From Oscheius dolichura (Eukaryota; Nematoda; Chromadorea; Rhabditida; Rhabditidae), in assembly GCA_932521035.1 (NCBI GenBank), contig OW051495.1, forward strand, positions 11,966,001 through 12,030,000: a stretch of DNA of 64,000 nt, given 5' to 3'. A model generated the notes under the pieces. It was not told the DNA's origin and ran no database searches. It saw only the letters and a list, made by a program, of their open reading frames with translations. Below are positions 34,020 through 45,016 of this stretch, piece after piece (the first letter of the stretch is position 1; each line of letters starts with the position of its first letter). Position numbers and translations under genes: made by a program.

Positions 34020-35494
34020 ATGGGAAATATCTCAACCGATGACTTGACAGTGAACATCTACTTCAAGCTTCTCTTCACCGCTATGTCTCTACTGGGAGTC
34101 ATTCCTAATGCTATTATTATCGTTCTATTCATTAAAAACAACCCTAAAGAGCTCTATTCCTATAGCGTATTTCTGGTTAATTTCGCAGTAACGGAGCTTA
34201 TTTGCAGCCTTACCATATTCGCTACCATGGGCAGGTGGGTGTGCTTTCAGGAAATGGGGAGAACTTACGGCTAAATACATTTTACAAGCCTAAATGGGTA
34301 TGAAAATATCTGACTTTTGACCTAGCACAAAAAATGACACTTCTCGAGCTCCACGTGGCTTCAAAGATGGTTGAAATTCCTCGTAAGACCCATTTGGGAC
34401 TAAATTGGGCCCACTAGGTTTTCAGCGGGCTAGATTACTGTAAAACCCCCCTTTAATTTTTGAAAATATTGAAAGTCAACTGTTCCAGATCCTATATAAC
34501 GTCGTTGAGTGAAGTCTGGGTCGTCCCAATCGGTCCTTGCAATTATATCTCCTATACTTTCTGCGAGTACACTTCTGTCCTCCAGACTGGTTGTATTCTG
34601 AATATCACTACCCTGATTCCTCTTTCCTTTATTTATCGGTACTACGTCGTTACTCATGGTGCTCCCCGGGTCAGAAGTATTATCATTATCGTGGCTATTT
34701 TTAGTATTCCTCCAATTATTTCGGTGGTGAGTGTGGATATTCATACCGTATTTTAAAATTGCCTCACTTTCAGCCCCTGTACGCGAGCTCCATTATCCGA
34801 GACGTCAATGAGAGCGGCCTGTATAGCTACCACTACTTTCAGATTAATTACCATTCTCCAAATGTGTGTTTTCCTCACTTTGAAGATCATTACTCCGCAC
34901 TTTTAGGCCTCAATTCTTCAACAATACTCCTACGTTGTTTCAATCTCATTTATAACTAATTTTCTCTTCGCTTGGCTTATCATGCGAAAGTTAAGAAAAC
35001 ACGTGGCTGCGTTCACGGAAAAAACTGTACTGATGCATAAAATGCTGACTAAAGTGAGTTGCGAAAGGGGAAAGAAATAAATAAATGGAGAAATAAATTG
35101 AAAAATAGCCTACAGTAAGTCTGGTTGCCCTTGTGACTGCTGTTTACAAGTTGCGCTTTCCAAAATTACAAATTTTAACCTCTAATTTTGTTCTAAAAAC
35201 GAGTAAATCATAAAATAACTCCCATTTCAGGCTCTAGTCCTCCATTCTCTTATCCAGTGTCTCCTCGTCCTGACGGCCGCTCTCTTCTTTATGGAATCCG
35301 CCAACATCATCGTTTTCCCCTATTGTGACGTCCTTCCAACCTTTATCTACAGTACCATTCCATTCCTGAACGGGATGGTTTGTCTCTGTTATGTTCCTTA
35401 TTACCGCAAAGTCTTGAAAAGAACTCTCAATGGGAAGGTTAGCGGCGTATCGAAGCCAACCGCCTTTGTGAGTAATAATACTCGGAGTAAATGA
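34020..35494 (+). CDS. Srd-type serpentine chemoreceptor 2
   Basis: Exons 34020-34234, 34489-34726, 34774-34863, 34907-35053, 35231-35494; 317 residues. It shares with copy 1 the start MGNISTDDLTVNIYFK, the motif KELYSYSVFLVNFAVTELIC, VPIGPCNYIS, SFIYRYYVV, MHKMLTK and NGMVCLCYVPYYRKVL. A putative N-glycosylation site (NIS) is at residues 3-5. First and last introns are longer (254 and 177 bases) than in copy 1. No disabling change. Ligand unknown; tandem arrangement with copies 1 and 3 indicates local duplication. Confidence 0.92.
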
Positions 35495-35960
35495 ATGTTT
35501 TTCAATTTTATGAGGATATCCTCGTTCTAATTGTTATATTCAACTAGAAAATAATCACAGAGATCAGAACGAAGGGGAGCAAGGAGAAGAGGCGTCCCCA
35601 TACGCTTGGGTAGCTAACAAGATCGGAATATTGGCTTTGGCGCCTTTATGAAGGTTACGATAGCTAGAAAATACGGTGGCTGACTAAAAGTAGAGGTTGC
35701 GAAGTTCAAAATGTTGTTTCAAAAGTTTCAAAACCCCGTGGCTGGCTATTTTTGCCCTCCATTAGTGCGCGCTTTCCTCATTTGCAGCTTCGCTTCTTCG
35801 TATGACTCTTACGTCAAAAAAGAAGAAGACAATTTCATCTTTTTCCTGACCTTGTGATTGCAAAACGACACTGGAGTAACACTCCTTCTGAAGGGACAGC
35901 TAATTGAAAAGCGGGTCAGGAGAAGGACGGACGAGGTGAACCGGTCCCAGGGAGTCATTT
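35495..35960. other. Spacer between receptor genes 2 and 3
   Basis: No gene seen. Confidence 0.5.
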
Positions 35961-37310
35961 ATGGACAATTCCACAGATCTCGCTGTTGACATCGTTTTGA
36001 AAGGAATTTTTACTCTAACTTCTATTCTCGGCATCATTCCAAATGTTATTATTATCTTTTTGTTCTATAAAACACAAAAGGAAATGCAATCCTATGGGAT
36101 ATTCCAAATATCCTTTGCCACTACTGAGCTGGTATGCACCATTGCTACATGGCTCACTATGAACAGGTATGGTAGTCAGGGACCTTTTTTTAAATTTTCA
36201 TTAATTACTTTAGGATGTACATAATCACCACTAAAAACTACTGGTACGTTCCAATCGGCCCTTGCAATTTTTTCGGCGGGATCGTCTGCGACTATGCCGT
36301 GACCATTCAAAGTGGCTGTATTCTCAATATCACCATGCTTATCCCCATGTCATTTATTTACCGGTACTATGTTGTGGCAAACGGAGCTCCCAAGATGAGG
36401 AACATTACAATTATTGTGTTAATCTTCATTGTGCCGCCACTCGTCGCTGTGGTACTGTCTAACTGTGGCCCTTTCTCATCTGGTTCCCCTTTTCAGCCGC
36501 TTCTAGTCAGCGCCTTGAGTACAGTAGGACATGAAAGTATTCCCCTTTGCAAGCATTATTACTGCTTCCAGTATAATGATGGAGCAGCTACGGTGAGTAC
36601 AGATGTTCCCAATGCTCTCTCTTTCAATGGGGTGACCCCATTCTGTGCTCTCTGATTTACAGCTGCAGGCTTTTACGATCCCCTCTTGGCTAATGAGTTT
36701 CGGGGAATGTTCACTTGTGCAGAGGATCAAAAAATGGGGAAGTGGTCAAAGTCTAAAAACATTGATCGTACAAAAGATAACGCCTTGTAAACAACGTACA
36801 GAAAACGATTTGTGGCCATTTCCTGGCGCTAAAGGCCATAATACTCGTTTAAATATATTTTCAGGCAGTCTATGTCAAAATCTACTCAACAAGCGTTTCT
36901 ATTCTATTCTTCTCCAACTTTATTTTCGCTTTTTTGATCTTGAGACGATTAAAGAAGCATATGACGGCGCTTACTCCTAAAACGGCAAGGATGCACAAAA
37001 TGCTAACAATGGTGAGACTTGTATGGTTCCAAACAGACCATTTCTTCTATTTTAGGCCCTAATTTTCCACTCCCTGGTCCACTTAATCCTTGTACTGACT
37101 ACCGCGCTCTTCGTCCTCGTCGCTGAAAAAACCATCAACTTCCCCTACTCGGATGTCCTTCCTACCCTCATCTACAGTACCATTCCATTCCTGAACGGGA
37201 TGGTTTGTCTCTGCTTCGTGCCTTATTATCGGGTAGTGCTCAAGAAATACCTCTATCCTCAATCTTCGACAATACAACGGAATTTTTTACATACTCAGGA
37301 ACGATATTGA
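35961..37310 (+). CDS. Srd-type serpentine chemoreceptor 3
   Basis: Exons 35961-36166, 36214-36451, 36497-36592, 36865-37011, 37056-37310; 313 residues. It has MQSYGIFQISFATTELVC (TM2), VPIGPCNFFG, SFIYRYYVV, MHKMLTM before TM6, and NGMVCLCFVPYYRVVL at TM7. The stretch YSTIPFLNGMVCLC is almost identical to copy 2 at protein level and also highly similar in DNA, suggesting recent duplication or gene conversion of the last exon. The stop TGA is followed at once by AATAAA. Intron 2 (36452-36496) consists largely of the GTCTAACTGTGG-type motif and flank. Intron 3 is unusually long (272 bases). Confidence 0.92.
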
Positions 37311-37642
37311 ATAAAGGATAATTTGTGGAGGTGTGGTGCGTCAGAATGGAGGAGATTACCATGATTGGGGGCACATTGGGGAGAGAACGACGAACTTCAT
37401 GTACGAGCACAATGGGTACAGGGGGTAAATGGGGGATAATTGGAAGGGGAATACCCGTCAAGGTATACATAATGAACACATTTTGATCTTCTCTTTTGAA
37501 GCTGCTCCAAAATCGGGCCTGGGAGTCCATTTGCACGATAAGACTCCAAATTTTCTCAATTTTAAGGTTAAAGATTAATAGTTTGTTTATTTTCTATGTT
37601 AAAATAGAAAAAGGAAAATAGTATCACCTAATTCTGATGGAA
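37311..37642. other. Convergent spacer, receptor 3 and L-domain gene
   Basis: 3' ends of two convergent genes; AATAAA directly after the receptor stop. No other feature. Confidence 0.5.
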
Positions 37643-39251
37643 TTAGGTACGATAGGAGACTTCGAGCAGACTGTCGTAGTAGTCTTTCAATTCTTTGGCT
37701 ACTTCTTTCCGGAAATTGTCCAGCTTCAGAGCCATCTGCTTGTCTATTCTCCACTTCACGACAAAAAGAAACACAGCCCCGGCAACGATAAGCACAAGAA
37801 TTACACCAGCCGTCACTCCGATTGCCGTGTTCAGAGTGCTCCACTCCACCATATCATCCGAATATTCACAATCCTCCACAGCTGTTTGAGATCCTACAGT
37901 AGGAATAGGTCTCGTAGTTGTTGGCGGGCACTTGGGAACAATGACAGTGAGAAGATACAGGCGCTGGGGGAAATAGCATCTCGTACTGTTTAAAAATCGG
38001 GAGATTTAGAGAAAAATACGAAGAGAACTCACAAACAACCCCATTTACCCGTGTTTTCTCGAGGAAAGTCAGCTGCTCGACTTTAGCATTGGCCAGAAGG
38101 ACAGTCCCATTGATTTCATCCAGTTTGAAACCGCCACCAGAGCCGATGACATTCTCAGCTAGCTCCAAATTGCCTTCGACGATTTTACACACCTTCAACT
38201 CTGCCAGATCGGTGATCCTCTTCTTGCCCAACATGCACTCTAAAAAGGGTTAATTAAGATTAAAAATGGGAAAAGATACCTCCTAGCCGTTGAATGTTAT
38301 TTTTCTTATTCTTGAGGTTTTTCAGTTTTTGAAGATTATTCTCCTCTAGGCTCGGATTACCACGGATGAACAGTATAGTATTATCCAGGTTCGAAATCTC
38401 TCCGATCGTTTTCAACTTTCGATTTTTCACTACGGCTAGGTTAATAATTATAAATGCTGCCATATTCGGAAAATAAATATGTTCCAAGTTGTCATTTTTC
38501 GTTATAGAAACTTTAAAAAAGTACAGTAAGATAAAGAAACGGAACAAACAATAGTCAGTGTAGAGGTATTTCAAATGGGATAGGTTAAAACTGGTCAAAG
38601 CGTCGTTTTCAATTATTGCCAGCAGCCCTCCTATCATCAGAATATCGGGCACAGCCACGCTTGTCAATTTGGCATTATTGCTAATCAGAAATTTTGTAGT
38701 GAGCTGAATATAGGTCACATTCAAATTAATCCGTTTCAAGTTGTCATTGCCAGCTATTTGGATCCCAGTACCATTGAAACCCTTGGGAGCAGTTATCCGG
38801 ATAGAAGTCAGTTTTGGATTTCCAGTTATAATCAAGCTATTCACAGTCATTGAAAAGACGGTACCAGATTCTAAGTTGACTTCCCGGAGATTTGTATTGT
38901 TTGTTATAATAAAATCTGAAATCGTTCTTAACTACACAATATAGAGAGATCCTTACCATTGTCTGAAAACATCCAAATACCTGGTAAATTAAAACTTTCG
39001 ATGGAAGAATCGTCAATGATGAAATTTATGCGTATTGATCGGCGCAACTGAGCTGTGAACTTCTGCCATTTATCTTGGCTAACATTCTTTACGGTTAGAT
39101 TATAACGGGCACCAACGGGCGCGATCAGATTCGCGCAGGGCTTTTCTATCACATCAATTGGATCTTCGTTTATCAAATTTTCGCAGTTTACATCTGCCGT
39201 CACTAGAATCACCGGCCAGATCAGAAAAAAGGCAGAGAAGAGCAAAAACAT
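37643..39251 (-). CDS. Receptor L-domain membrane protein (IRLD-like)
   Basis: Minus-strand exons 38957-39251, 38280-38915, 38037-38239, 37643-37963; 484 residues. It has a signal peptide (MFLLFSAFFLIWPVILVTADV), then Cys-bounded receptor L-domain repeats: alternating short strands such as FIITNNTNLREV, LIITGNPKLTSI, FLISNNAKLTSV, LAIIENDALTSF and LFIRGNPSLEE, the right-handed helix pattern of insulin/EGF receptor ligand-binding domains. A Pro/Thr linker (CPPTTTRPIPT) and one membrane segment (about 405-430, GVTAGVILVLIVAGAVFLFVV) precede a charged cytosolic tail without kinase. Nematodes have a large IRLD family of this type, some acting in neurons on dauer and lifespan decisions. Exon 2 holds a 39-base in-frame stretch (about 38513-38551) that may be an intron; either choice keeps frame. 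Confidence 0.82.
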
Positions 39252-40399
39252 CGACTCTAAAAGCGGGGTTTGAACCTTTTAGAACATCACGGTAGCAAAC
39301 CTGGAAACAGCCGACGCATCGGACTTAAATCAGGCAATGATAGGCCAGAGCTGAAAACACCGATTACGGTTAATTTTAACATGTTGAATCGGCCCATTCC
39401 TGTCGGCCTACTTCAGCAACCGTCCAGAAATAATCCATTTTCTAACAGGTCTTCTTTGCCAGGGTTGATTTAGCGGGGAAAACACAAAATTCAGCTCAAA
39501 CAGGCCATTTCCAAGTCTCCAGCCCTCGAAGATCCTGGGGAAGAGTATTCGAAAATTCAATCTTCTATTTCTCTTGCTCGCCCTGGTTGTGGTGCATAGG
39601 AAGAGAAATGGAGTAGAAACAGGGGCAAGGAGTACTACTACTCTGTGAGTGGGCAAATCCGACAGAGAGTAGAAGAAAAGGCTGTAGAAGAGAGAGTAGA
39701 AGGAAAGGCTAACATCTAGCCGTATGAGCAGAGCGGGCCAATATGTTGCTGTCTTTATAAGGCGACAGGCCATGAACTCTGAGAAACGCCATAACTCGCA
39801 TGAACCAGAGACGGGAAACTTCCGGGCCTCCATTTTCGGATGTCGGTCGCTTGGCCAACCCGCACTAGAGCCTTCAAAGATCAGAGTTCTCAAAGTTGCG
39901 AAGGAGGCATCAAATCTACGGCTTTTACCCTATTATCAGACAGACAGGAGCGAACAGAGTGAACATTGATCTAGTCTAGGGCTCAAAAAGATGTGGCGGT
40001 AGTTTGTGTCTACCATAACAGCTTGAAATTTGAAGTCTAACGGATAAACGAATTTCCCAAAAAGTTTGAACAGTATCTATCATTACTGGAAAGCAAACGT
40101 GGAAGTAATCATTGATGAGGCCATATAAAATGGAAAAAGTTAGTAAAGTATCCTTCTTCAATCTTTCCCATCCCCTTTTGATTCCCTACTTCATAAAGCG
40201 AGCTTTTCTTGAAGCCTGTGCTATTTTGGTTCGCAATGGTCATCAAAAGGAGTCATTCTGTCATTTTATTAATTAAGACTGATAAGATTAGTCTGATGCA
40301 TGAACGTTAAAAAGAGGGTCAGTCGCTGTTATTATTTATATAACCTTTCTTATCTCTCTCACGTGTACCCGTTTTCCTACTGATTTTTCAGTCTAGACC
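39252..40399. other. Intergenic with dispersed repeat copy B
   Basis: Besides the repeat at 39460-39606 I see no gene. A TATATAA at 40337-40343 and an acceptor-like TTTTTCAG just before 40400 belong to the UGT gene. Confidence 0.5.
39460..39606 (+). repeat. Dispersed repeat, copy B (short)
   Basis: It aligns with copy A from the GATTTAG(T/C)GG(G)GA(A)AACACAAAA block through CATTTCCAAGTC(T/C)CCAGCCC to CGCCCTGGTTGTGGTGCATA. It lacks the right half present in copies A and C. Confidence 0.65.
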
Positions 40400-42412
40400 A
40401 TGAAAATTTGTCTACTCCTTCTCTGTCTATTCTCCAGTGCGTATTCACTGAATCTCGTCGTTTATTTGACTCTAATAGGAAAAAGTCACCTAGACTTTGC
40501 AAATTCCCTTATCACTGCGCTAGCTGAAAAGGGACACAATGTGGTAGCTCATTTTTCAGAAAAATCAGAAAAGTGCCCCTTTCAGGACGTTATTGTGGCC
40601 CTTCTTGGTGCTGTAGGTATCAATGGGAAGGTTAAAAATGCCCGGAACGTGACGTCCTTCGGATTTGGGGAAAATAACCCGTGGAGCAAGGCTCAACACT
40701 TGAATGATCCCTTCGATATGGTCACCAATGTGGATATGAGCTTCTTTCATCAATGTACTTTTGAGCTGGGTAAAAGTGAGGCCGTTTTATAGTTTTTGGG
40801 GAGATGTTCTCCTCTTTTTCAGTTGGAATCGAGTCAGGAATCCCTCTAGAATTTATGAAAAATGGAAAGTATGACGCGGCTCTGGTCTCGGACTATGACC
40901 ACTTCGGCTATATCTTTGCCAGAGCAGCTGGAATCCAGAAAGTTATGGGCTACGTTCCAACCACAATTGTTTATGGCCAAGCTATACGAATAGGACTGCC
41001 CAGTCCGGTAAGAGACCTGAAAAGGTGAAGTACTGGAAAAAGCCGTTTAGATTTCCCTAGGTTCTGAAGCTATGGACGATGGCGAAGCTGATTTCTCTCT
41101 ATGGAATAAGTTTGAGAAGTTATGGCCAATGGGAAAGTTCCTCTTCAGGGAATGGCCTCATATTATTGAGTTAGTTCATTAATTGACGAGTTTTGAAGCT
41201 TCAGAACCACTGACCGCCTTGTAAAACAGCATTATGGCCAAGATTTCCCACCAGTCGATCAGTTAGGCAAAAGTGCCGACATTCTTTTCACCAATGCTCA
41301 TGACATTACCGATATTCCTCGGCCGATCACCCATAAAATGAAATACATCGGTGGAATCGGGCTAAAGGAACCGAAACCATTGAAAAAGGCTTGTTTTTGA
41401 AGTTTTATTACCGTATTCTCAATACTCTAGGAATTCGACAACTTGCTGAATTCGAAACCAAAAGGAGGGGTCATCATCTCTTTCGGCACTCAAGTCCCTC
41501 CCCAGAATTTTAACCGCCGGGTCAAGAAAGCCATTTTGAATTCGATCAAACGGTTCCCTGATCATATTTTCATCTGGAAGTATACAAAACAACCGGGAGA
41601 TGAGGAGCTCTTCGAAAATGTGACCAATGTCAAATTGGTTGACTGGCTGCCACAAACGGATCTCTTATGTAAGCTACAGTAATCCATAAATTTAATAGAA
41701 GAATGTTTTTCAGATGACCGAAGGGTTGTAGGCTTCATTACGCATTCTGGATTGAATTCTATGCAAGAGTATACCCACGCCGGAGTTCCAGTCGTTACTA
41801 TTCCTCTCTTTGCGGACCAGGCTCATAATTCTCGAAGTGGTAAGTTTTTTAACCAGAAACGGGATATACTTTAACTTTTGATACAGAAAGTTTGAGGCTT
41901 ACAAAGTCTTGATCGTTTTATTTGACAGTTTTTTGAGAGTATACGGTAATTTGAACGACGTTTTCAGTAGCGCGGCTTGGAGTCGGCATCTATGTGGATA
42001 AATTGACATTAAAGGAGGAAACTTTGACCAAGGCTTTAGAAGAAATCCTCTTTAATGAAAAGTAACTTCCTTTTATAACAAAACTATTGATATTTTCCCA
42101 GATACAAGAATCAGTCAAGACATCTTGCCGTGCTGTTGAATAATCACCCCGAAAACCCGAAAAAGCTTTTTGTGAAATGGGTAGAATACGCAGCCACATA
42201 TGAAAATCTCCACAAGGTTTGTTGCTTCCTGGGAATAAAGCCAACTTTCTGTTCAATTCCAGCAGTACAATTTGATGGAGGCCGATCTCACTTTCTTTAC
42301 CTACTATTGCTTGGATATGGTCTCCGTTGTCTTTATTGGCTTACTCCTTTTGATATTTATAGTTAGGATAACGTTTAATTTGATTTTTAACACGAAAATT
42401 AAATTAGAATAG
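40400..42412 (+). CDS. UDP-glucuronosyltransferase 1, with frame conflict
   Basis: Exons 40400-40543, 40586-40775, 40823-41007, 41061-41169, 41205-41388, 41431-41668, 41714-41839, 41968-42061, 42102-42216, 42263-42412. UGTs sit in the ER membrane and join sugar from UDP-sugar to small lipophilic compounds (phase II detoxification). It has a signal peptide, an N-terminal acceptor half, the donor-binding signature [20 protein letters not shown] with DQAHNS, and a C-terminal membrane anchor. All exons are open and the paralogue at 45017 has the same plan, but exon 3 to exon 4 joins one base out of frame with the strong donor CCG|GTAAGA. Intron 5 has a poor GC donor (AAG|GCTTGT). The gene may be decaying, or the sequence may hold an error. 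Confidence 0.78.
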
Positions 42413-42445
42413 AAAAAAAGCAACAGCTATTTTATTTCTTCCCGA

Positions 42446-43742
42446 TTAAAATCTTTCCCCAGATTCTTGAGAGTTTTGCATCGTTATATTCCTCAAGGAG
42501 ACGGACTTTCTCGGATCCCAGGACCGTAGAACTTTTCGGAAATGAGGAACATAGCAGAGGCAGACCATCCCGTTGAGGAAAGGAACAGTACTGTAGATCA
42601 GATTGGGAAATACATCACAATATGGGAAGCGGATGACTTTTGCCGCTTCGAGGCCGAAGAGAACCGTACTGATGACCAGGATTAGGTGGACCAGAGTATG
42701 GAATATCAGCGCCTAGAAAAAGGCTTTCTCTTTTTACTGTAATCCATACTCTCGCCTTGCTGTAAATTCGACCCTTGGAGAAGCATTTTACAGGAAAATA
42801 ATTCTTTGAAATAGGAAATTCGGGCAAAAATGGGTTAAGGCCTTCTTTTAGGGCTCATACCGGGCTATTCCAGGCGTACAGTAGCTAACTTACTTTAGTC
42901 AACATTCGATGCATGCTCATAGTCTTTTTGGCCAGAATAGATTCAAATTTCTTCAATTTTCTGATAATTAACCAGGCAAAGACGAAATTAACAACGGAGG
43001 TTAATACTCCCAACTGGATGTAGATTTGGATTACTTGGTTCTAGAAAAGGTGCTATTTTTAAATAGATCACATGTTTACTTTTAAAGACGACTTGTCAAA
43101 TTGGAAATGATGGTAGTAGTTACTCAATGGGACGTTACCATACTCGTCAAGGATCACAGAAGTCGAGAGCAGGGGCTGAAAAGGGCAATTAGAAGTGTAT
43201 ACGATCAAATTCAAAGATGAGAGTAAGTACAGTACTCCTCAAACACTGGAAAATATTTACCACAGCCAATATGGGTGATATTAATGAAGCCCCAACGATT
43301 AATATTATCATCCTCATAGCTGGTGTTCCGTGATTGATGACGAAATATCGATAGGCAAATGACATCGGAATCAGTGTCATGATATTCATTAGGCAGGCGT
43401 TGAGGGTGGCGGCGCTCCATTGACAGACATCCGTTGACAGATAATTACACGGACCGATGGGAACAAACCAGAAATCTTGCATCGATATGAAATACAACCT
43501 AGAAAAACCTTTAATTAATTACAGTAACCCGGATTCCCTTACCTGTTCATGGAGAGCCATGTCGCCGCGCAGCAAATGAGTTCAGTTATAGCAAAATTGA
43601 CCAAGAATATTCCATAGGAATGCAATTCTTTTGGAGCATTCTTCAAAAAGATTAGGAGAATAATAACATTAGGAATAATACCCAAGACCGCGGTTACTGT
43701 AAAGGAGATCTTGAGGAAGATGTGAGCAGAGACGGTATTCAT
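42446..43742 (-). CDS. Srd-type serpentine chemoreceptor 4
   Basis: Minus-strand exons 43543-43742, 43261-43498, 43080-43175, 42894-43040, 42446-42712; 315 residues, with exons 2 and 4 the same length as in copies 1-3. Motifs: KELHSYGIFLVNFAITELIC, VPIGPCNYLS, SFAYRYFVI, MHRMLTK and NGMVCLCYVPHFRKVL. It lies between the two UGT genes on the opposite strand; its stop is only 33 bases from the UGT 1 stop, so the 3' ends of the transcripts probably overlap. It is separated from the tandem copies by the L-domain gene and UGT 1, so an inversion or insertion has occurred since duplication. Confidence 0.92.
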
Positions 43743-45016
43743 TCCGGGAGAGAGAGAGAGAATGAGGAGACTCCGAGCCACAATCAAAGCCCTTTGTCTG
43801 GAGGACTGTTTACCAGGAGGGGAGGATAAATTTGTCCCAATTATGTCTACTCTTTTGAGAGAGAAAAAAGGGTGTGTTCTTCTGCTCAGACAAAAATGAA
43901 GAGTGGGGGTGGTCCGCGGAGGAAAATCACCTTTTGAATGGGAGCGCTTCTCCTTTCTTTCACGGATCATTGAAGTTGCGCTAAATTTGGCGAGCATATC
44001 GTAAAAGTTGTAATAGACCCATGGTGGAGGGCGGCCTATATCCAACGGAGACTGCTGGTTAGGAGTCGAAAGATTACGTCTCTACTTCTCCACTTCGGTA
44101 GATCCATCACATACCGCTGGAAAGAGCTCAGCTCTATCGGTTGCTGTTGTTATCTCCGCAAGAATTAATTTCCTGCACCTATTTTACGTTGAAATAGGCC
44201 ATATACAGGGGTTGAATAAACCCTCTCCAGTAGTTATAATTGAGTAATCTCTTCCCGAGCTTGGTCGAGGCGCCACGGGCCAAAACTCCGAGTGATATGG
44301 ACATTCGATAGCTTGTTGGGTTCGTCTCATCGACCTGGTCAAGGGGAGCCAGGGCTAGTTGCCAGAGCTCTTCCTATGCACCACAACCAGGGCGAAAAAA
44401 GGAAATGGAAGATTTGAAATTTCGAAAAATTTCTTACCGGGCTTGATTGGGGGCTGAAGACTTGGAAATCGGCTGTTTTCGCCGTGTTTTGTGTTTTCCT
44501 CACTAAATCGGCCCTGGCGAAGAAGGCCTGATAGAGAAATCCACAAAAATGGAACATGAATTTTTTTGAGTCCATGTGGTGCCCCCTCATCATCGATTTG
44601 AAGGTGGTTACTATTCGATCTATGGCCGTCTATAAGAAAAAAAACTCAACACGATATCAGTCGACTTATTCAATCTTGTGCCGTGTCTTACATTAACACG
44701 GAGGCGATAAGAAGAGTCTAGAGAACGTTGCCTATAATCTATGCTGCTGCTTCTAGGGCTTTTCTTTTTGATTTCTTTCGTAAAATTACAGTTTTTGAGC
44801 CCTTTTCTTAGCTCTTATCTTGTTTTGCTCATCTTCGAACTCCAAAATTTTAACAAGTAAATGGGAATCACGTTTTTCTCCTCCTCAGTCCAGTGTCCCG
44901 GTACCTTATCAGTGCCCGGTGTCGGTCAGCTGCTGTTATCATAATTTTGGTCCCTTCTTCGCCGCCATGCTACTTTTAGAGAACAACAAATAGTCTTCAC
45001 TGCTTCCACCAAAAAG
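43743..45016. other. Intergenic with dispersed repeat copy C
   Basis: The repeat at 44112-44574 fills much of the interval. No independent gene is supported. Confidence 0.5.
44112..44574 (-). repeat. Dispersed repeat, copy C
   Basis: Reverse orientation relative to copy A and alignable over about 470 bases. On its minus strand one frame stays open across the left part (about 44593-44339, containing FHFCGFLYQAFFARADLV), whereas copies A and B have stops there. The element may therefore once have carried, or captured, a coding exon. Confidence 0.75.

Noticed and set aside
39262-39290. GGTTCAAACCCC (minus), tRNA T-loop-like
   Set aside because: Flanks do not pair and the site lies at the promoter of the L-domain gene.
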